Origin: Rhodoferax sp. BAB1
Lineage (GTDB): Bacteria; Pseudomonadota; Gammaproteobacteria; Burkholderiales; Burkholderiaceae_C
Assembly (NCBI RefSeq): GCF_013334205.1
Contig: NZ_CP054424.1
Location: 3,740,001 to 3,804,000, forward strand
Length of the DNA: 64,000 nucleotides
Direction of reading: 5' to 3'
Shown here: positions 38,502-46,278 of the stretch, piece after piece
How positions within the stretch are numbered: the stretch's first letter is position 1
Layout: each line of letters starts with the position of its first letter
Notes under the pieces: generated by a model
Databases searched by the model: none
What the model was told of the DNA's origin: nothing
What the model saw: the letters and a program-made list of their open reading frames with translations, nothing else
Made by a program: the position numbers and the translations under genes

Positions 38502-39158
38502 TCAGAGAATGGACTTGATGTCGGCGTAGGACACCGGGTCGCGGCCGAAGAGGCGGATCTGCATGACACCGTCTTCGCTGCCCACCGACTCCACGGTGCT
38601 GCGCGCCAGCCCCGTGGTTTCGATGGCGTTGCCCGCGCGGGTGGCGACGATGCGGAAGCTCGGCTCGGTGGTGCCGGCGTAGGCCGAGGCATCCCAGGCG
38701 AATTCGTGGCGGCCGGCCGGCAGCGAGCCGGCGCTCAGGGTGTCGATGATCTGGCCCGAGCCGTTGAGGATCTCGATCTTCACGTTGTCGGTCGCGCCCG
38801 ACAGCTCGATGGCGCCGCGCGCCACGCCGTCCTGCACCACCAGCTGGTCGCTTTCGATGAACACGTCGCGGCCCACCAGTGCGGCGCCCTGCAGCACCTG
38901 CATGGTGGAGAACTGGGCCGTCATGCTCTGCATGGTGCTGTTGAGCTGCTGGATGCCGCTGACCGTGTTGATCTGCGCCATCTGCGTGGTCATCTGCGCG
39001 TTGTCCATGGGGTTGAGCGGATCCTGGCTGTTGATCTGCGCGACCAGCAGCTTGAGGAAACGGTCCTGCATCTGCGCCGGGTCGGTGCTGAGCGTGCGGT
39101 TGGACGAACTGCCGGTGTTCGTGAGGCTGTTGATGTAGGTAGCGCTGTCGACGGCCAT
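38502..39158 (-). CDS. flgD: Flagellar hook-cap protein FlgD
   Basis: A 218-residue scaffold that caps the growing hook. Conserved NTGSSSNR-like N-terminal region, FLKLLVAQINSQDPLNPMDN and MTTQMAQINTVSGIQQLN are present; a C-terminal FLIG-type beta domain follows. The ATG at 39158 has GGAG 7 bases before it; an earlier in-frame start nearer the flgC stop is less likely. Confidence 0.95.
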   Translation of the reverse strand: MAVDSATYINSLTNTGSSSNRTLSTDPAQMQDRFLKLLVAQINSQDPLNPMDNAQMTTQMAQINTVSGIQQLNSTMQSMTAQFSTMQVLQGAALVGRDVFIESDQLVVQDGVARGAIELSGATDNVKIEILNGSGQIIDTLSAGSLPAGRHEFAWDASAYAGTTEPSFRIVATRAGNAIETTGLARSTVESVGSEDGVMQIRLFGRDPVSYADIKSIL

Positions 39159-39174
39159 GGTGGGGGCTCCGGTT

Positions 39175-39579
39175 TTACTGGCCAAGCTGCAGCGTCTTGA
39201 GCAGCAGGGTCTTGGCGGTGTTCATGACTTCGACGTTGTTCTGGTAGGAGCGCGAAGCGGAAATCATGTTGACCATCTCCTCCACCGGGTTCACGTTGGA
39301 GTGGCTCACGTAGCCTTCGGCGTCGGCCGAGGGGTGGGTGGGCTCGAAGACACGGCGCGCCGGCGTCTGGTCTTCCTTGATGCTGCTGACCTTGACGCCG
39401 GCCGAGGAGGCGGAGTCCATCAGCACGGTCTCGAAAGTCACCTGGCGGGCCTTGTAGGTCTGGCCGTCGGGGCCGGCCACGGCATCCGCATTGGCCAGGT
39501 TGCTGGCCACCACGTTGAGGCGTTGCGACTGCGCGCTGATCGCACTGCCTGAAACGCCGAAGATGGAAAACATGGACAT
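39175..39579 (-). CDS. flgC: Flagellar basal-body rod protein FlgC
   Basis: A 134-residue proximal rod protein. The N-terminal SAQSQRLNVVASNLANADAV and the C-terminal VNPVEEMVNMISASRSYQNN motif are characteristic. AAGGAA precedes the start. It lies 26 bases after flgB. Confidence 0.96.
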   Translation of the reverse strand: MSMFSIFGVSGSAISAQSQRLNVVASNLANADAVAGPDGQTYKARQVTFETVLMDSASSAGVKVSSIKEDQTPARRVFEPTHPSADAEGYVSHSNVNPVEEMVNMISASRSYQNNVEVMNTAKTLLLKTLQLGQ

Positions 39580-39605
39580 GATGGTGTTCCTTGGCCGGTG
39601 GCGGC

Positions 39606-40025
39606 TTATTGGCCCTGGATCGCGCTCAAGATCGTGCGCGAGTTGCCGTTAATGAAACGCAGGGTCGATTCGTAGCGCACCGCGTTGTCGACGAACTTGC
39701 CGCGTTCGCGGTCCAGGTCCACGGAGTTGTTGTCCATGGCCGGCTGGGTCTGCGCTGCGTAGCCCAGGTTGGAGCCCAGGCTGCCGTTGCCGCCATTGAG
39801 CGGGATGTGGCGCGGATTGGGCGCCGCAGCGGCAGGCTGGGCGCTGCCGGCGAGATCCTTGCCGCCCAGGGCCTGGCTCATGGCCTCGCGGAAATTGAAG
39901 TCACGGGCCACGTAGCCCGGGGTGTCGGCATTGGCGATGTTGCTTGCAATGGTGCGTTGGCGTTCGGCGCGCGCCACCAGGGCCTTCCCATGGAAGTCCA
40001 GTGTGCTGGTCAGTTTGTCGAACAT
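39606..40025 (-). CDS. flgB: Flagellar basal-body rod protein FlgB
   Basis: A 139-residue proximal rod protein and first gene of the flgB-L run. The motif RQRTIASNIANADTPGYVAR and NSVDLDRERGKFVDNAVRYE are typical. I prefer ATG 40025 over the GTG 6 bases upstream because of the AGAGG five bases before it. The 228-base divergent gap to flgA must contain promoters for both directions. Confidence 0.96.
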   Translation of the reverse strand: MFDKLTSTLDFHGKALVARAERQRTIASNIANADTPGYVARDFNFREAMSQALGGKDLAGSAQPAAAAPNPRHIPLNGGNGSLGSNLGYAAQTQPAMDNNSVDLDRERGKFVDNAVRYESTLRFINGNSRTILSAIQGQ

Positions 40026-40253
40026 AAACACCTCTGCTTTATCGGTGGGGCCGCCTGTAGCGGACGGCTGGCAGGACCCCGTGCGGAAATTATGGAAAGA
40101 ACTTTAATTTCCGAGCCGCTGAAATAAGGGGGGAAAACTGCGCTTTTGCCGGGTTTGCGCTTCACGCCTGTTCCTATAGTCGGCAATGTGGGTGGAGTCC
40201 TGAGCCTTTTTTTGTAACACCCGGCGACACGGCTCAACCTGGAGGTGCAGTTC
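40026..40253. promoter_or_regulatory. Divergent flgB / flgA promoter region
   Basis: A 228-base gap between the two flagellar transcripts, with an A+T-richer half near flgB. This is the expected site for FlhDC-activated class II promoters. I could not find a clear FliA or sigma-54 type promoter by eye. Confidence 0.45.
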
Positions 40254-41003
40254 ATGGCAAACGTACAGATGGCAGGAAAGAGGCGCACGCGCGGCTGGCC
40301 CGGCGCGCTGCTGGTGTTGGCCTGTGCATTCATCCAGCTGCCGGCCCTGGCCCAGGCGGTGAGCAGCGAGGCCCAGTTGCCGGCGCTGGCGCAAGCCTGG
40401 CTGGACCGGACGCTGGCGGCCCAGGCCGCGCGCGACCAGTTGCCGGTGCGCCTGGAAGCCACGCTGGGTGTGCTGGACAGCCGCTTGCGCCTGGCGCCCT
40501 GCGCCCGTGTCGAAGCCTATCTGCCGCCGGGCAGCCGCCTGTGGGGCAGCAGCCGTATCGGCCTGCGCTGCCTGGAGGGCGCCCGCCGCTGGAATGTCTC
40601 CATACCGGTGACCGTCAAGGCCACCGGTTCGGCCTGGGTGCTGCGCCGTGACGTGGCGCCCGGCCAGCCGCTCGAGGCGGGGGATCTGATGCTGGCCGAG
40701 GTGGACTGGACGGCCGAGGCCAGCCCGGTGCTGGCCGGCCGCGACGCCTGGGCCGGCCAGGTGGCCACCCGGGCCCTGAGCGCCGGCCAGACCCTGCGCC
40801 AGAACATGGTGCGTGCCGCCCAGGTCTTCCAGGCCGGCGCCCAGGTGCGGGTGCTGGTGCAGGGCGGCGGTTTCCAGATCAGCGCCCTGGCCCAGGCACT
40901 GTCGCCCGGTGTGGTGGGCCAGCCCGCAAGGGTTAGAACCGATAGTGGGCGCGTGCTTTCAGCTACCGTTCTGGATGCCCGGACGGTGCGGGTCGAGCTG
41001 TGA
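40254..41003 (+). CDS. flgA: Flagellar P-ring assembly chaperone FlgA
   Basis: A 249-residue periplasmic chaperone needed for P-ring formation by FlgI. It has a Sec signal peptide (ending ALAQA, about residue 36), then a SAF/FlgA domain with WVLRRDVAPGQPLEAGDL and SAGQTLRQNMV. ATG 40254 has GGAGG 8 bases upstream; a GTG inside the Shine-Dalgarno region at 40245 is less likely. Confidence 0.95.
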   Translation: MANVQMAGKRRTRGWPGALLVLACAFIQLPALAQAVSSEAQLPALAQAWLDRTLAAQAARDQLPVRLEATLGVLDSRLRLAPCARVEAYLPPGSRLWGSSRIGLRCLEGARRWNVSIPVTVKATGSAWVLRRDVAPGQPLEAGDLMLAEVDWTAEASPVLAGRDAWAGQVATRALSAGQTLRQNMVRAAQVFQAGAQVRVLVQGGGFQISALAQALSPGVVGQPARVRTDSGRVLSATVLDARTVRVEL

Positions 41004-41036
41004 AGCAGCAGATCACAGGAAAAACGCAGAAAAACC

Positions 41037-41063
41037 TCAAGTCAGTCATGATGCTGCCGATAC
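41037..41063 (+). promoter_or_regulatory. FliA (sigma-28) promoter of flgM
   Basis: TCAAGTCA (41037-41044), 11 bases, then GCCGATAC (41056-41063). This matches the flagellar sigma-28 consensus TAAAGTTT-N11-GCCGATAA with exact spacing and six of eight bases in the -35 side and seven of eight in the -10 side. It lies 69 bases before the flgM start. Confidence 0.75.
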
Positions 41064-41131
41064 CCAACGTACGGGGCTTTTTATGCCCTCCTGGCGGATA
41101 GCCCCTATCCGCGGCAGTATTGGAGAACGCC

Positions 41132-41452
41132 ATGAAAGTAGGTCAACCGGCAGATTTGCCCAAAGTTTCGACACCGCCGGCCGCGGCGTCCGGAGCGGCT
41201 GCGCCTGCGAAAAAGGAAGCCGCCGCCACGGCCGCCAGCACCGCCAGCTCTTCCGGCGTGGCGGTGACCGTCTCGACCTCGGTGCGCAGCCTGGAGCAGG
41301 CCAACCGCGGCGAAGCGGCCGACATCGATACCGAGAAGGTCAACGCAGTGCGCCAGGCCATCGAGGACGGCAGCTATGTCGTCAACCCCGAAGCCATCGC
41401 TGACAAATTGCTGTCCAACGCCCAGGAAATGCTGAACCGCACGCAGAACTGA
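41132..41452 (+). CDS. flgM: Anti-sigma-28 factor FlgM
   Basis: A 106-residue small disordered protein that binds and inhibits FliA until the hook is complete, when it is exported. The Ala/Ser/Thr-rich N-terminal half and C-terminal FliA-binding region (VNAVRQAIEDGSYVVNPEAI, LLSNAQEML) are typical. ATG 41132 follows GGAG. A sigma-28 promoter lies just upstream, giving the usual feedback loop with fliA. Confidence 0.94.
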   Translation: MKVGQPADLPKVSTPPAAASGAAAPAKKEAAATAASTASSSGVAVTVSTSVRSLEQANRGEAADIDTEKVNAVRQAIEDGSYVVNPEAIADKLLSNAQEMLNRTQN

Positions 41453-41474
41453 GCACCCCACGGAGTCATAAGCC

Positions 41475-41834
41475 ATGCTGCCCGCCGAGATTGAAAAACC
41501 GCTGTCACAGATCGAGATGCAATGCGAATCCGTGGCCGCGGCCGTGGCCACGGGCGAGCCGCAGCTGCTGGAAACCGCCAGCAACGCCCTGCAGCAGGCG
41601 GCCCTGGGTTTTGCCAGCCTCATGGAGCGCCTGGGCGGCGCACAGCAGGCCGGCCCTGAACTGCAGGCCCGCCTGAAAAAGCTGGCGGTGCAACTCAACA
41701 TCCAGCGCGAAAACCTGATCCGCCGCAGCGTGGTGGTGGAACGCGCCCTGCACGCCATGGTGCCGGCCACGCGCAAGAGTACCTACGCCGCGCCGGCCGG
41801 CCGGGCCGGCAGCTACAAGGCGTTTTCGGCCTGA
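41475..41834 (+). CDS. flgN: Flagellar export chaperone FlgN
   Basis: A 119-residue helical protein that chaperones FlgK and FlgL for export. Identification rests on size, helical content, its place directly after flgM (22 bases) and weak FlgN-family features. A terminator follows 23 bases after the stop. Confidence 0.87.
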   Translation: MLPAEIEKPLSQIEMQCESVAAAVATGEPQLLETASNALQQAALGFASLMERLGGAQQAGPELQARLKKLAVQLNIQRENLIRRSVVVERALHAMVPATRKSTYAAPAGRAGSYKAFSA

Positions 41835-41857
41835 GCTGACAAGGCTTCCAACACAAG

Positions 41858-41880
41858 GGCTGCCGTGGGCAGCCTTTTTT
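41858..41880 (+). terminator. Intrinsic terminator after flgN
   Basis: A 7-bp perfect stem (GGCTGCC / GGCAGCC, 41858-41874, loop of 3) followed by six T residues. It ends the flgA-flgM-flgN transcript. Confidence 0.9.
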
Positions 41881-42058
41881 GTTTTCGGTGGAGACCTTGC
41901 GGGGTTTCGCGGTTTGTTAGGAGCGCGGCTCTGCGTTATATTGACCCGGATTCTTCAAGCAAAACAAGCACTTAGCTTGCAGCAAGAGAGGCGCCGTGAT
42001 GAAAATTCGTCCATGTTATTCCGCACTTTTGCGGTCGATATCACGTTGAGCGTCATAG

Positions 42059-42493
42059 ATGAGCTCGAAACGAACTCTGAATGGTTGGCGCAGGTTGTGG
42101 ATCGTCGCTGCCGGCGCTGCATTGCTCTACGCCGTCTTCTGGGCGTTCGGCAACGTTCCGTCCACGTACGCGGTCGACCATAAGGTTGTGTCGGCCTACG
42201 CCAATCCGCAGTGCCGCCAGGTCATTCAAATGCCGGCAACCTCGAAGCTCGACCCCGAACCCGAGTACGGCAATCCGTGCTGGTCCCTCTACGTCTACAG
42301 GCACCTCTATGAGGATGCAGCTACTACTAGCGAAGGCTACGTGAGCGATATCGAAGGTCGTCGCCGTCAGGCTCTCCTGATTTCGCTCGGCATCGCCCTG
42401 GTCATGTGGCTCGTGGGCGTATCTCTGTTGTACGGTGCTGGCGCCGTTGTGGCTTGGATCCGCAAGGGCTTTGCGGCGTCTGCAGCCCAATGA
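42059..42493 (+). CDS. Unrecognised two-helix membrane protein
   Basis: A 144-residue protein that I do not recognise. One hydrophobic helix lies near residues 14-33, then a soluble loop with two cysteines (CRQV and PCW) that would face the periplasm, and a second helix near 105-130. The start is uncertain since no good ribosome site precedes it. Its G+C is below that of neighbouring flagellar genes and its stop lies 1 base before an attC-like element. Confidence 0.65.
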   Translation: MSSKRTLNGWRRLWIVAAGAALLYAVFWAFGNVPSTYAVDHKVVSAYANPQCRQVIQMPATSKLDPEPEYGNPCWSLYVYRHLYEDAATTSEGYVSDIEGRRRQALLISLGIALVMWLVGVSLLYGAGAVVAWIRKGFAASAAQ

Positions 42494-42494
42494 C

Positions 42495-42514
42495 GCCCAA
42501 CTCAAACGTTAGGC
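42495..42514 (+). other. attC-like half-site after the first insert ORF
   Basis: GCCCAAC (RYYYAAC) and GTTAGGC (GTTRRRY) are separated by TCAAAC, as in the right half of integron attC sites such as that of aadA. The left half is shortened or missing, because the ORF stop is immediately upstream. Confidence 0.5.
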
Positions 42515-42538
42515 CGCAGAACCAAGCACCTGCCCGAC

Positions 42539-43204
42539 ATGTCCACGTTTGATGAGGCTGCCGCCGTACGCACCTACCTCAAGTTGATGCATGAGGTTGT
42601 GACCCGCCTGGACTTGATTTCTTACGCATGCAACGGTCAGTTGAATCTAGCCCCACCGTATGCCTTTGAGTACTGCTACTTGCAGTACAGACGCATATGT
42701 GAACTCCTCGCACTGGGTTGCCTGCAACTTCATGGTGATCTACCTGCTACCAGAACCAACGCGGCGACAAAGGAATGGAACGCCGAGAGAATCATGGGCC
42801 TTCTGCACCGAAGTCATCCCCATGCGTTCCCGCAGTGTGCCGTCGCGACTAAGACGCCTACGGGATGGAACTACGTTGCGAACTCCAAGCCGAACGCCAT
42901 GACACTCGTGGAGTTCAAGGCGTTGTATGGCAAGTGCGGCCAGGTTCTCCATCGAGGAACAATCCGCTCAGTTGAGACAGAACAGCCGCTGCAGAAGCAG
43001 GACTACGCTCAAGTGATTCTGTGGTCGCAAAAGATCGTGGACCTACTCAATCAGCACTTTGTGAGCAGATCCGATGGTCACGGCCTGTACTTTGTTTCCC
43101 TCAAGACGGAGTCAGGAGGGCCTGCATGCAATGTGCTCACTGGATTCACCGAAGGGGCTGTCTCAGTCGCCACATATAACCTCTCGGTCGAAACTGCGGC
43201 CTAG
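42539..43204 (+). CDS. Unrecognised protein of the insert
   Basis: A 221-residue soluble protein with no family I can name. It has several cysteines (for example ACNG, EYCYLQY, GKCGQVLHRG) and no signal peptide or membrane segment. The ATG lies 31 bases after the attC-like core, a spacing usual in gene cassettes, without a good Shine-Dalgarno. Lower G+C and different codon use point to recent acquisition. The TAG stop overlaps a second attC-like element. Confidence 0.65.
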   Translation: MSTFDEAAAVRTYLKLMHEVVTRLDLISYACNGQLNLAPPYAFEYCYLQYRRICELLALGCLQLHGDLPATRTNAATKEWNAERIMGLLHRSHPHAFPQCAVATKTPTGWNYVANSKPNAMTLVEFKALYGKCGQVLHRGTIRSVETEQPLQKQDYAQVILWSQKIVDLLNQHFVSRSDGHGLYFVSLKTESGGPACNVLTGFTEGAVSVATYNLSVETAA

Positions 43205-43266
43205 CCCCTCGCTTTGCACGGCCCAGAGCGCCAGCCTCAGTAGTCAGCTGAGCTCCAACGTTAACA
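43199..43266 (+). other. attC-like site after the second insert ORF
   Basis: The 68-base interval starts with GCCTAGC (one mismatch to RYYYAAC) and CCCTCGC, and ends with CTCCAAC then GTTAACA. Length is in the attC range. The inner pairing is poor, and the final core does not fully fit GTTRRRY, so this is a degenerate candidate. Confidence 0.4.
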
Positions 43267-43292
43267 AGCCGGTAGTCGTGAGACAAAGAAAA

Positions 43293-43316
43293 AGGGCTGC
43301 TCAGGCAGCCCTTTTT
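43293..43316. terminator. Bidirectional terminator downstream of fliA
   Basis: AGGGCTGC and GCAGCCCT form a perfect 8-bp stem around TCAG (43293-43312), with an A-run on one side and T-run on the other. It ends the fliA transcript on the minus strand and could also stop plus-strand transcription from the insert. Confidence 0.9.
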
Positions 43317-43330
43317 CTTATGTATCTCTC

Positions 43331-44047
43331 TCAATGCGACCGCATCTTTGCCCGCAGCCGCGCGATCGACTGGCTGTGGAGCTGGCACACGCGCGATTCG
43401 GTGATGCCCAGCACGGCGGCGATTTCCTTGAGGTTCATGTCCTGCTCGTAGTACATGCTCATGATGTACTGCTCGCGCTCGGGCAGGTGCTTGATGGCCT
43501 CGGTCAGGGCGCTGCGGATGCGCTGGTTGCGCAGCAGCTGCAGCGGGTCGGAGTCGCCGTCGACCATGTGGCGGTCGAGGAAGGTGTCGTCGCCCTCGCC
43601 GCTGCCGGTCATGTCTTCCAGGTAGACCAGCTGCGTGCCCTTGACCTTGTAGAGCAGGGCCTGGTACTCGGCCAGCTCCAGGCCCAGTTCGGCGGCGATC
43701 TCGGATTCGCTGGGGGAGCGGCCGAGCTTGTGTTCCAGGCGGGTGAGCGCCCCTTCGATTTCCTTCTGGCTCTTGCGCGAGCCGCGGCTCATCCAGTCGT
43801 TCTCGCGCAGCTCGTCGATCATGGCGCCGCGGATGCGCTGGGTGGCGAAGGTTTCGAACTGCACGCCCTGGCTGGCCTCGTAGCGGGTGAGCGCCTCCGA
43901 CAGGCCGATCAGGCCGACCTGGATCAGATCGTCGACCTGGATGCTGGGCGGCAGCTTGGCCATCATGTGGTGGGCCAGGCGGCGCACCAGCGGCGAGTAC
44001 TGCCGGATCAGGGCGTCGCGGTCGAGCTGGCCTTTGGCGGTGTACAT
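43331..44047 (-). CDS. fliA: Flagellar sigma-28 factor FliA
   Basis: A 238-residue sigma factor for class III flagellar genes. Regions 2 (VDDLIQVGLIGLSEALTRYE), 3 and 4 (LPEREQYIMSMYYEQDMNLKEIAAVLGIT, split) are complete. Start ATG 44047 has GAGGAG 5 bases before it; the longer frame upstream is a shadow of the flhG-like gene. The start would overlap the restored flhG stop as TGATG. Its inhibitor FlgM is encoded about 2.6 kb away on the other strand. Confidence 0.97.
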   Translation of the reverse strand: MYTAKGQLDRDALIRQYSPLVRRLAHHMMAKLPPSIQVDDLIQVGLIGLSEALTRYEASQGVQFETFATQRIRGAMIDELRENDWMSRGSRKSQKEIEGALTRLEHKLGRSPSESEIAAELGLELAEYQALLYKVKGTQLVYLEDMTGSGEGDDTFLDRHMVDGDSDPLQLLRNQRIRSALTEAIKHLPEREQYIMSMYYEQDMNLKEIAAVLGITESRVCQLHSQSIARLRAKMRSH

Positions 44048-44831
44048 CAGAGGCTCCTCGCGGCACGCGAGTCGCGGCCGGCGGCAGGGGGGGCGTCCAG
44101 CGCGGCGGCTGCAGCGCATGTTCCAGGGTGCGCAGGGCCAGGCGCTGGACCTCCCCGGTCTGTTCGGGGCAGACGGTCAGGGCCGGCACCTCGCAGGCGA
44201 GGAAGTCCCGGGCACAGTCCTGCAGGTTCCTGCTGATGCTGTGGCCCGAGACGCGGGTGGCCAGGTTGGAGTCGTCCATCACAGCCACGATGGTAGGCCT
44301 AAGTTTGCCCATGTTCAACAACTGCTTGAGCGCGTGGTAGGCGGTCAGCAGCGCGGCATCGCTGGTCGAGACCGGCAGCAGCGGCGACAGGCCGCTGCCC
44401 TGCAGCGAGCGCGCCAGTTCGTGCGCCGGGGCGTAGAGCAGGATCAGCTCGTAGTCGTGGAAGAGTTCGGCCAGCTGGCGCGCGCGCTCGGCACTCGCCG
44501 CGGCCGGCGGGCCGGCCTGGGGCGTGCCCATGGCGGTCAGGCCCAGGGCGGCCGGCACGATGGGCCAGTCTTCCGGGCCCTGGCCGAGGTGGCTCAGTTC
44601 GTCGCTGTCCATCAGCAGCTGCTGCAGGCCGGGCTGCGCTTCGGATTCGCGCATGTGGGCGTCGAGCACCACCACCGGGTAATCCAGCGCCGTCCAGGCC
44701 GCACACAGTTGCCACAGCAGGGGCAGCTCGCTGCGGCGGTCGCCGTGGCTGGCCAGGGCGACGATGCGCGGCGCGTGGCCGGCGGCCAGGGCGGCCAGAC
44801 CGGCGGCCTGGTGGCTGTCGGTGTCAAGCAT
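44047..44831 (-). CDS. flhG: FlhG-like (MinD/ParA-type) flagellar protein, apparent frameshift near 3' end
   Basis: About 260 residues, encoded between flhF and fliA where FlhG is expected. ParA-like features are partly kept (VVVLDAHMRESE, LLPVSTSDAALLTAYHALK, IVAVMDD) but the Walker A lysine motif is absent (ASHGDRRSELPLL), so ATP binding is doubtful. As written, the frame runs on past the fliA start and through fliA. One extra base at the C7 run (44087-44093) would restore a stop TGA at 44049-44047 overlapping fliA as TGATG, with tail PPPAAGRDSRAARSL. This is either a real indel, a sequencing error, or a -1 slippage site. Confidence 0.78.
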
Positions 44832-46278
44832 GCAGCCGTCCCTGTGCGTGCAGGCCCTGCGTGCCGGCCTGCGCGAAATACAGGCCCAGTTCGGCCATCT
44901 GCGGGTCGTGGGCCGATTTGCCCGAGGAGCGCATGGACAGGCGGACCAGCTGCTCGGCGTCGGCGCGTTCCCAGTCCTCGGGCACGCGCTGGCCGCTGCT
45001 CACGCCGCGCAGCACCAGGTGGTTGCGGATGACGGTGTCCAGCGCGGGGCCGAGCTTGACGGCCTCGTCGATCTTGGTCAGCACGGCCTGTTTCGCGCCG
45101 AAGTTGGCCACGGCCTCGTCCTGGGTGTCGCCATGGCTAGCCGCGTTGAGCACCAGCAGGCGCTTGATCTGCGGCAGGTTCAGCACGTCGAGGATGTCGC
45201 GCTTGCGCGGGTCGCGCGGGGCCACGCCGGTGGTGTCGATGATGACCATCTTGCGGTTGCTCAGCAGGCCCAGCAGGTCCTGCAGGGCGGCGCGGTCGTG
45301 CGCCATGTGGGCCACCACGCCCAGCATGCGGCCGTAGGCGCGCAGTTGCTCATGGGCGCCGATGCGGTAGCTATCCAGGGTGATCAGGCCCACGCTGCCG
45401 GCGCCGTGCGTGCGCGCGCACAGCGCGGCCAGCTTGGCGGCGGTGGTGGTCTTGCCCACGCCGGTGGTGCCGACCAGGGCGAATACGCCGCCTTCGTCCT
45501 TCAGCGCGGGGCCGCCGGCGTCGGTCTTGATGTTGCGCGTGAGCACGCCCAGCAGCCAGAGCATGGCCTCGGCCGGGCTGGCGTCGTCCGGCATCATGCT
45601 GAGCACGGCGCGCGCCAGGGCGGGCGAGTAGCCGGAGCGGATGAGCTTGAGGGTGAGGTTGGCGTGGATCGGGCTTTGTTTGGTCTGGCCCAGCCAGGCC
45701 AGGGTGCTGAAGCGTTCCTCGATCAGATCCTTCATGGCGCTGAGTTCGTTGACCAGGCCCTGCGGCACGGCGGCCGGGGCGGCGGCCACGGGTGCCGCAG
45801 CGACGGGCAAAGGCGCGGGGGCGGCCACGGCCTTGCGCGGGGGCTGCGGGGCGACCTCGGGATCGGGCGGGATGATTTCGTAGGCGGGGCGGGCCGACTG
45901 GGGCGCTGCGGCCTTGGCCTGTTGCTGGGCTTCGGCGCGGCGCTGCAGCATGCGTTCACGCACATAGTCCTGGAAGGACAGGGTGCTCATGGCCAGCTGG
46001 GCGGCGTCGTCTTCCACCGGGGTCTGGGCGGCGGCACGCACGGCGGCGGGGCTGGGCGCGGGGGCGGCCTTGGCGCGGGGTGCGGGAGCCACGGGGGCGG
46101 TCGTAGCAGCGGGGACACTCTGGTCCAGCGTGGCCAGCGATTCCTCGGTGGTGGCCACCACTTCGATGCCCTGCGGGGTCTGGCGGTTGGAGAGGATCAG
46201 CGTGCCATCGCCGAAAACCATGCGGGCCTTGGCCAGGGCTTCGCGGGCGGTGGCAGCGTAAAAACGTTGGATGTTCAT
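44824..46278 (-). CDS. flhF: Flagellar SRP-like GTPase FlhF
   Basis: A 484-residue signal-recognition-type GTPase that directs flagellar placement. N-terminal basic region, an Ala/Pro-rich linker (about 70-170), and a C-terminal NG domain with the P-loop GTTGVGKTTTAAKLAAL and IIDTTGVAPRD. ATGA overlap with flhA upstream and 8-base overlap with the flhG-like gene downstream. Confidence 0.95.
   Translation of the reverse strand: MNIQRFYAATAREALAKARMVFGDGTLILSNRQTPQGIEVVATTEESLATLDQSVPAATTAPVAPAPRAKAAPAPSPAAVRAAAQTPVEDDAAQLAMSTLSFQDYVRERMLQRRAEAQQQAKAAAPQSARPAYEIIPPDPEVAPQPPRKAVAAPAPLPVAAAPVAAAPAAVPQGLVNELSAMKDLIEERFSTLAWLGQTKQSPIHANLTLKLIRSGYSPALARAVLSMMPDDASPAEAMLWLLGVLTRNIKTDAGGPALKDEGGVFALVGTTGVGKTTTAAKLAALCARTHGAGSVGLITLDSYRIGAHEQLRAYGRMLGVVAHMAHDRAALQDLLGLLSNRKMVIIDTTGVAPRDPRKRDILDVLNLPQIKRLLVLNAASHGDTQDEAVANFGAKQAVLTKIDEAVKLGPALDTVIRNHLVLRGVSSGQRVPEDWERADAEQLVRLSMRSSGKSAHDPQMAELGLYFAQAGTQGLHAQGRLHA

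Larger units (their letters stand above)
41916..43266 (+). mobile_element. Possible two-cassette attC-type insert between flgN and fliA
   Basis: Lower-G+C DNA with codon use unlike its neighbours, lying between the facing terminators of flgN and fliA. It holds two ORFs, both plus strand, each followed by attC-like core sequences: GTTAGGA at 41916, GCCCAAC-6 bases-GTTAGGC at 42495-42514, and GCCTAGC...GTTAACA bounding 43199-43266. The stop of the second ORF overlaps the GCCTAGC element, a usual feature of gene cassettes. No integrase is encoded in the window, and the attC cores are imperfect, so these would be decayed or trapped cassettes. Confidence 0.45.

Noticed and set aside
41998..42050. 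A 16-codon ORF before the first insert gene
   Set aside because: Too short to judge; no conservation information and only a weak purine stretch upstream.
43146..44046. Reading the flhG-like protein as a 561-residue fusion that runs through fliA
   Set aside because: Beyond the C7 run the translation is Arg/Pro-rich out-of-frame fliA sequence. A one-base shift restores a normal stop at fliA.
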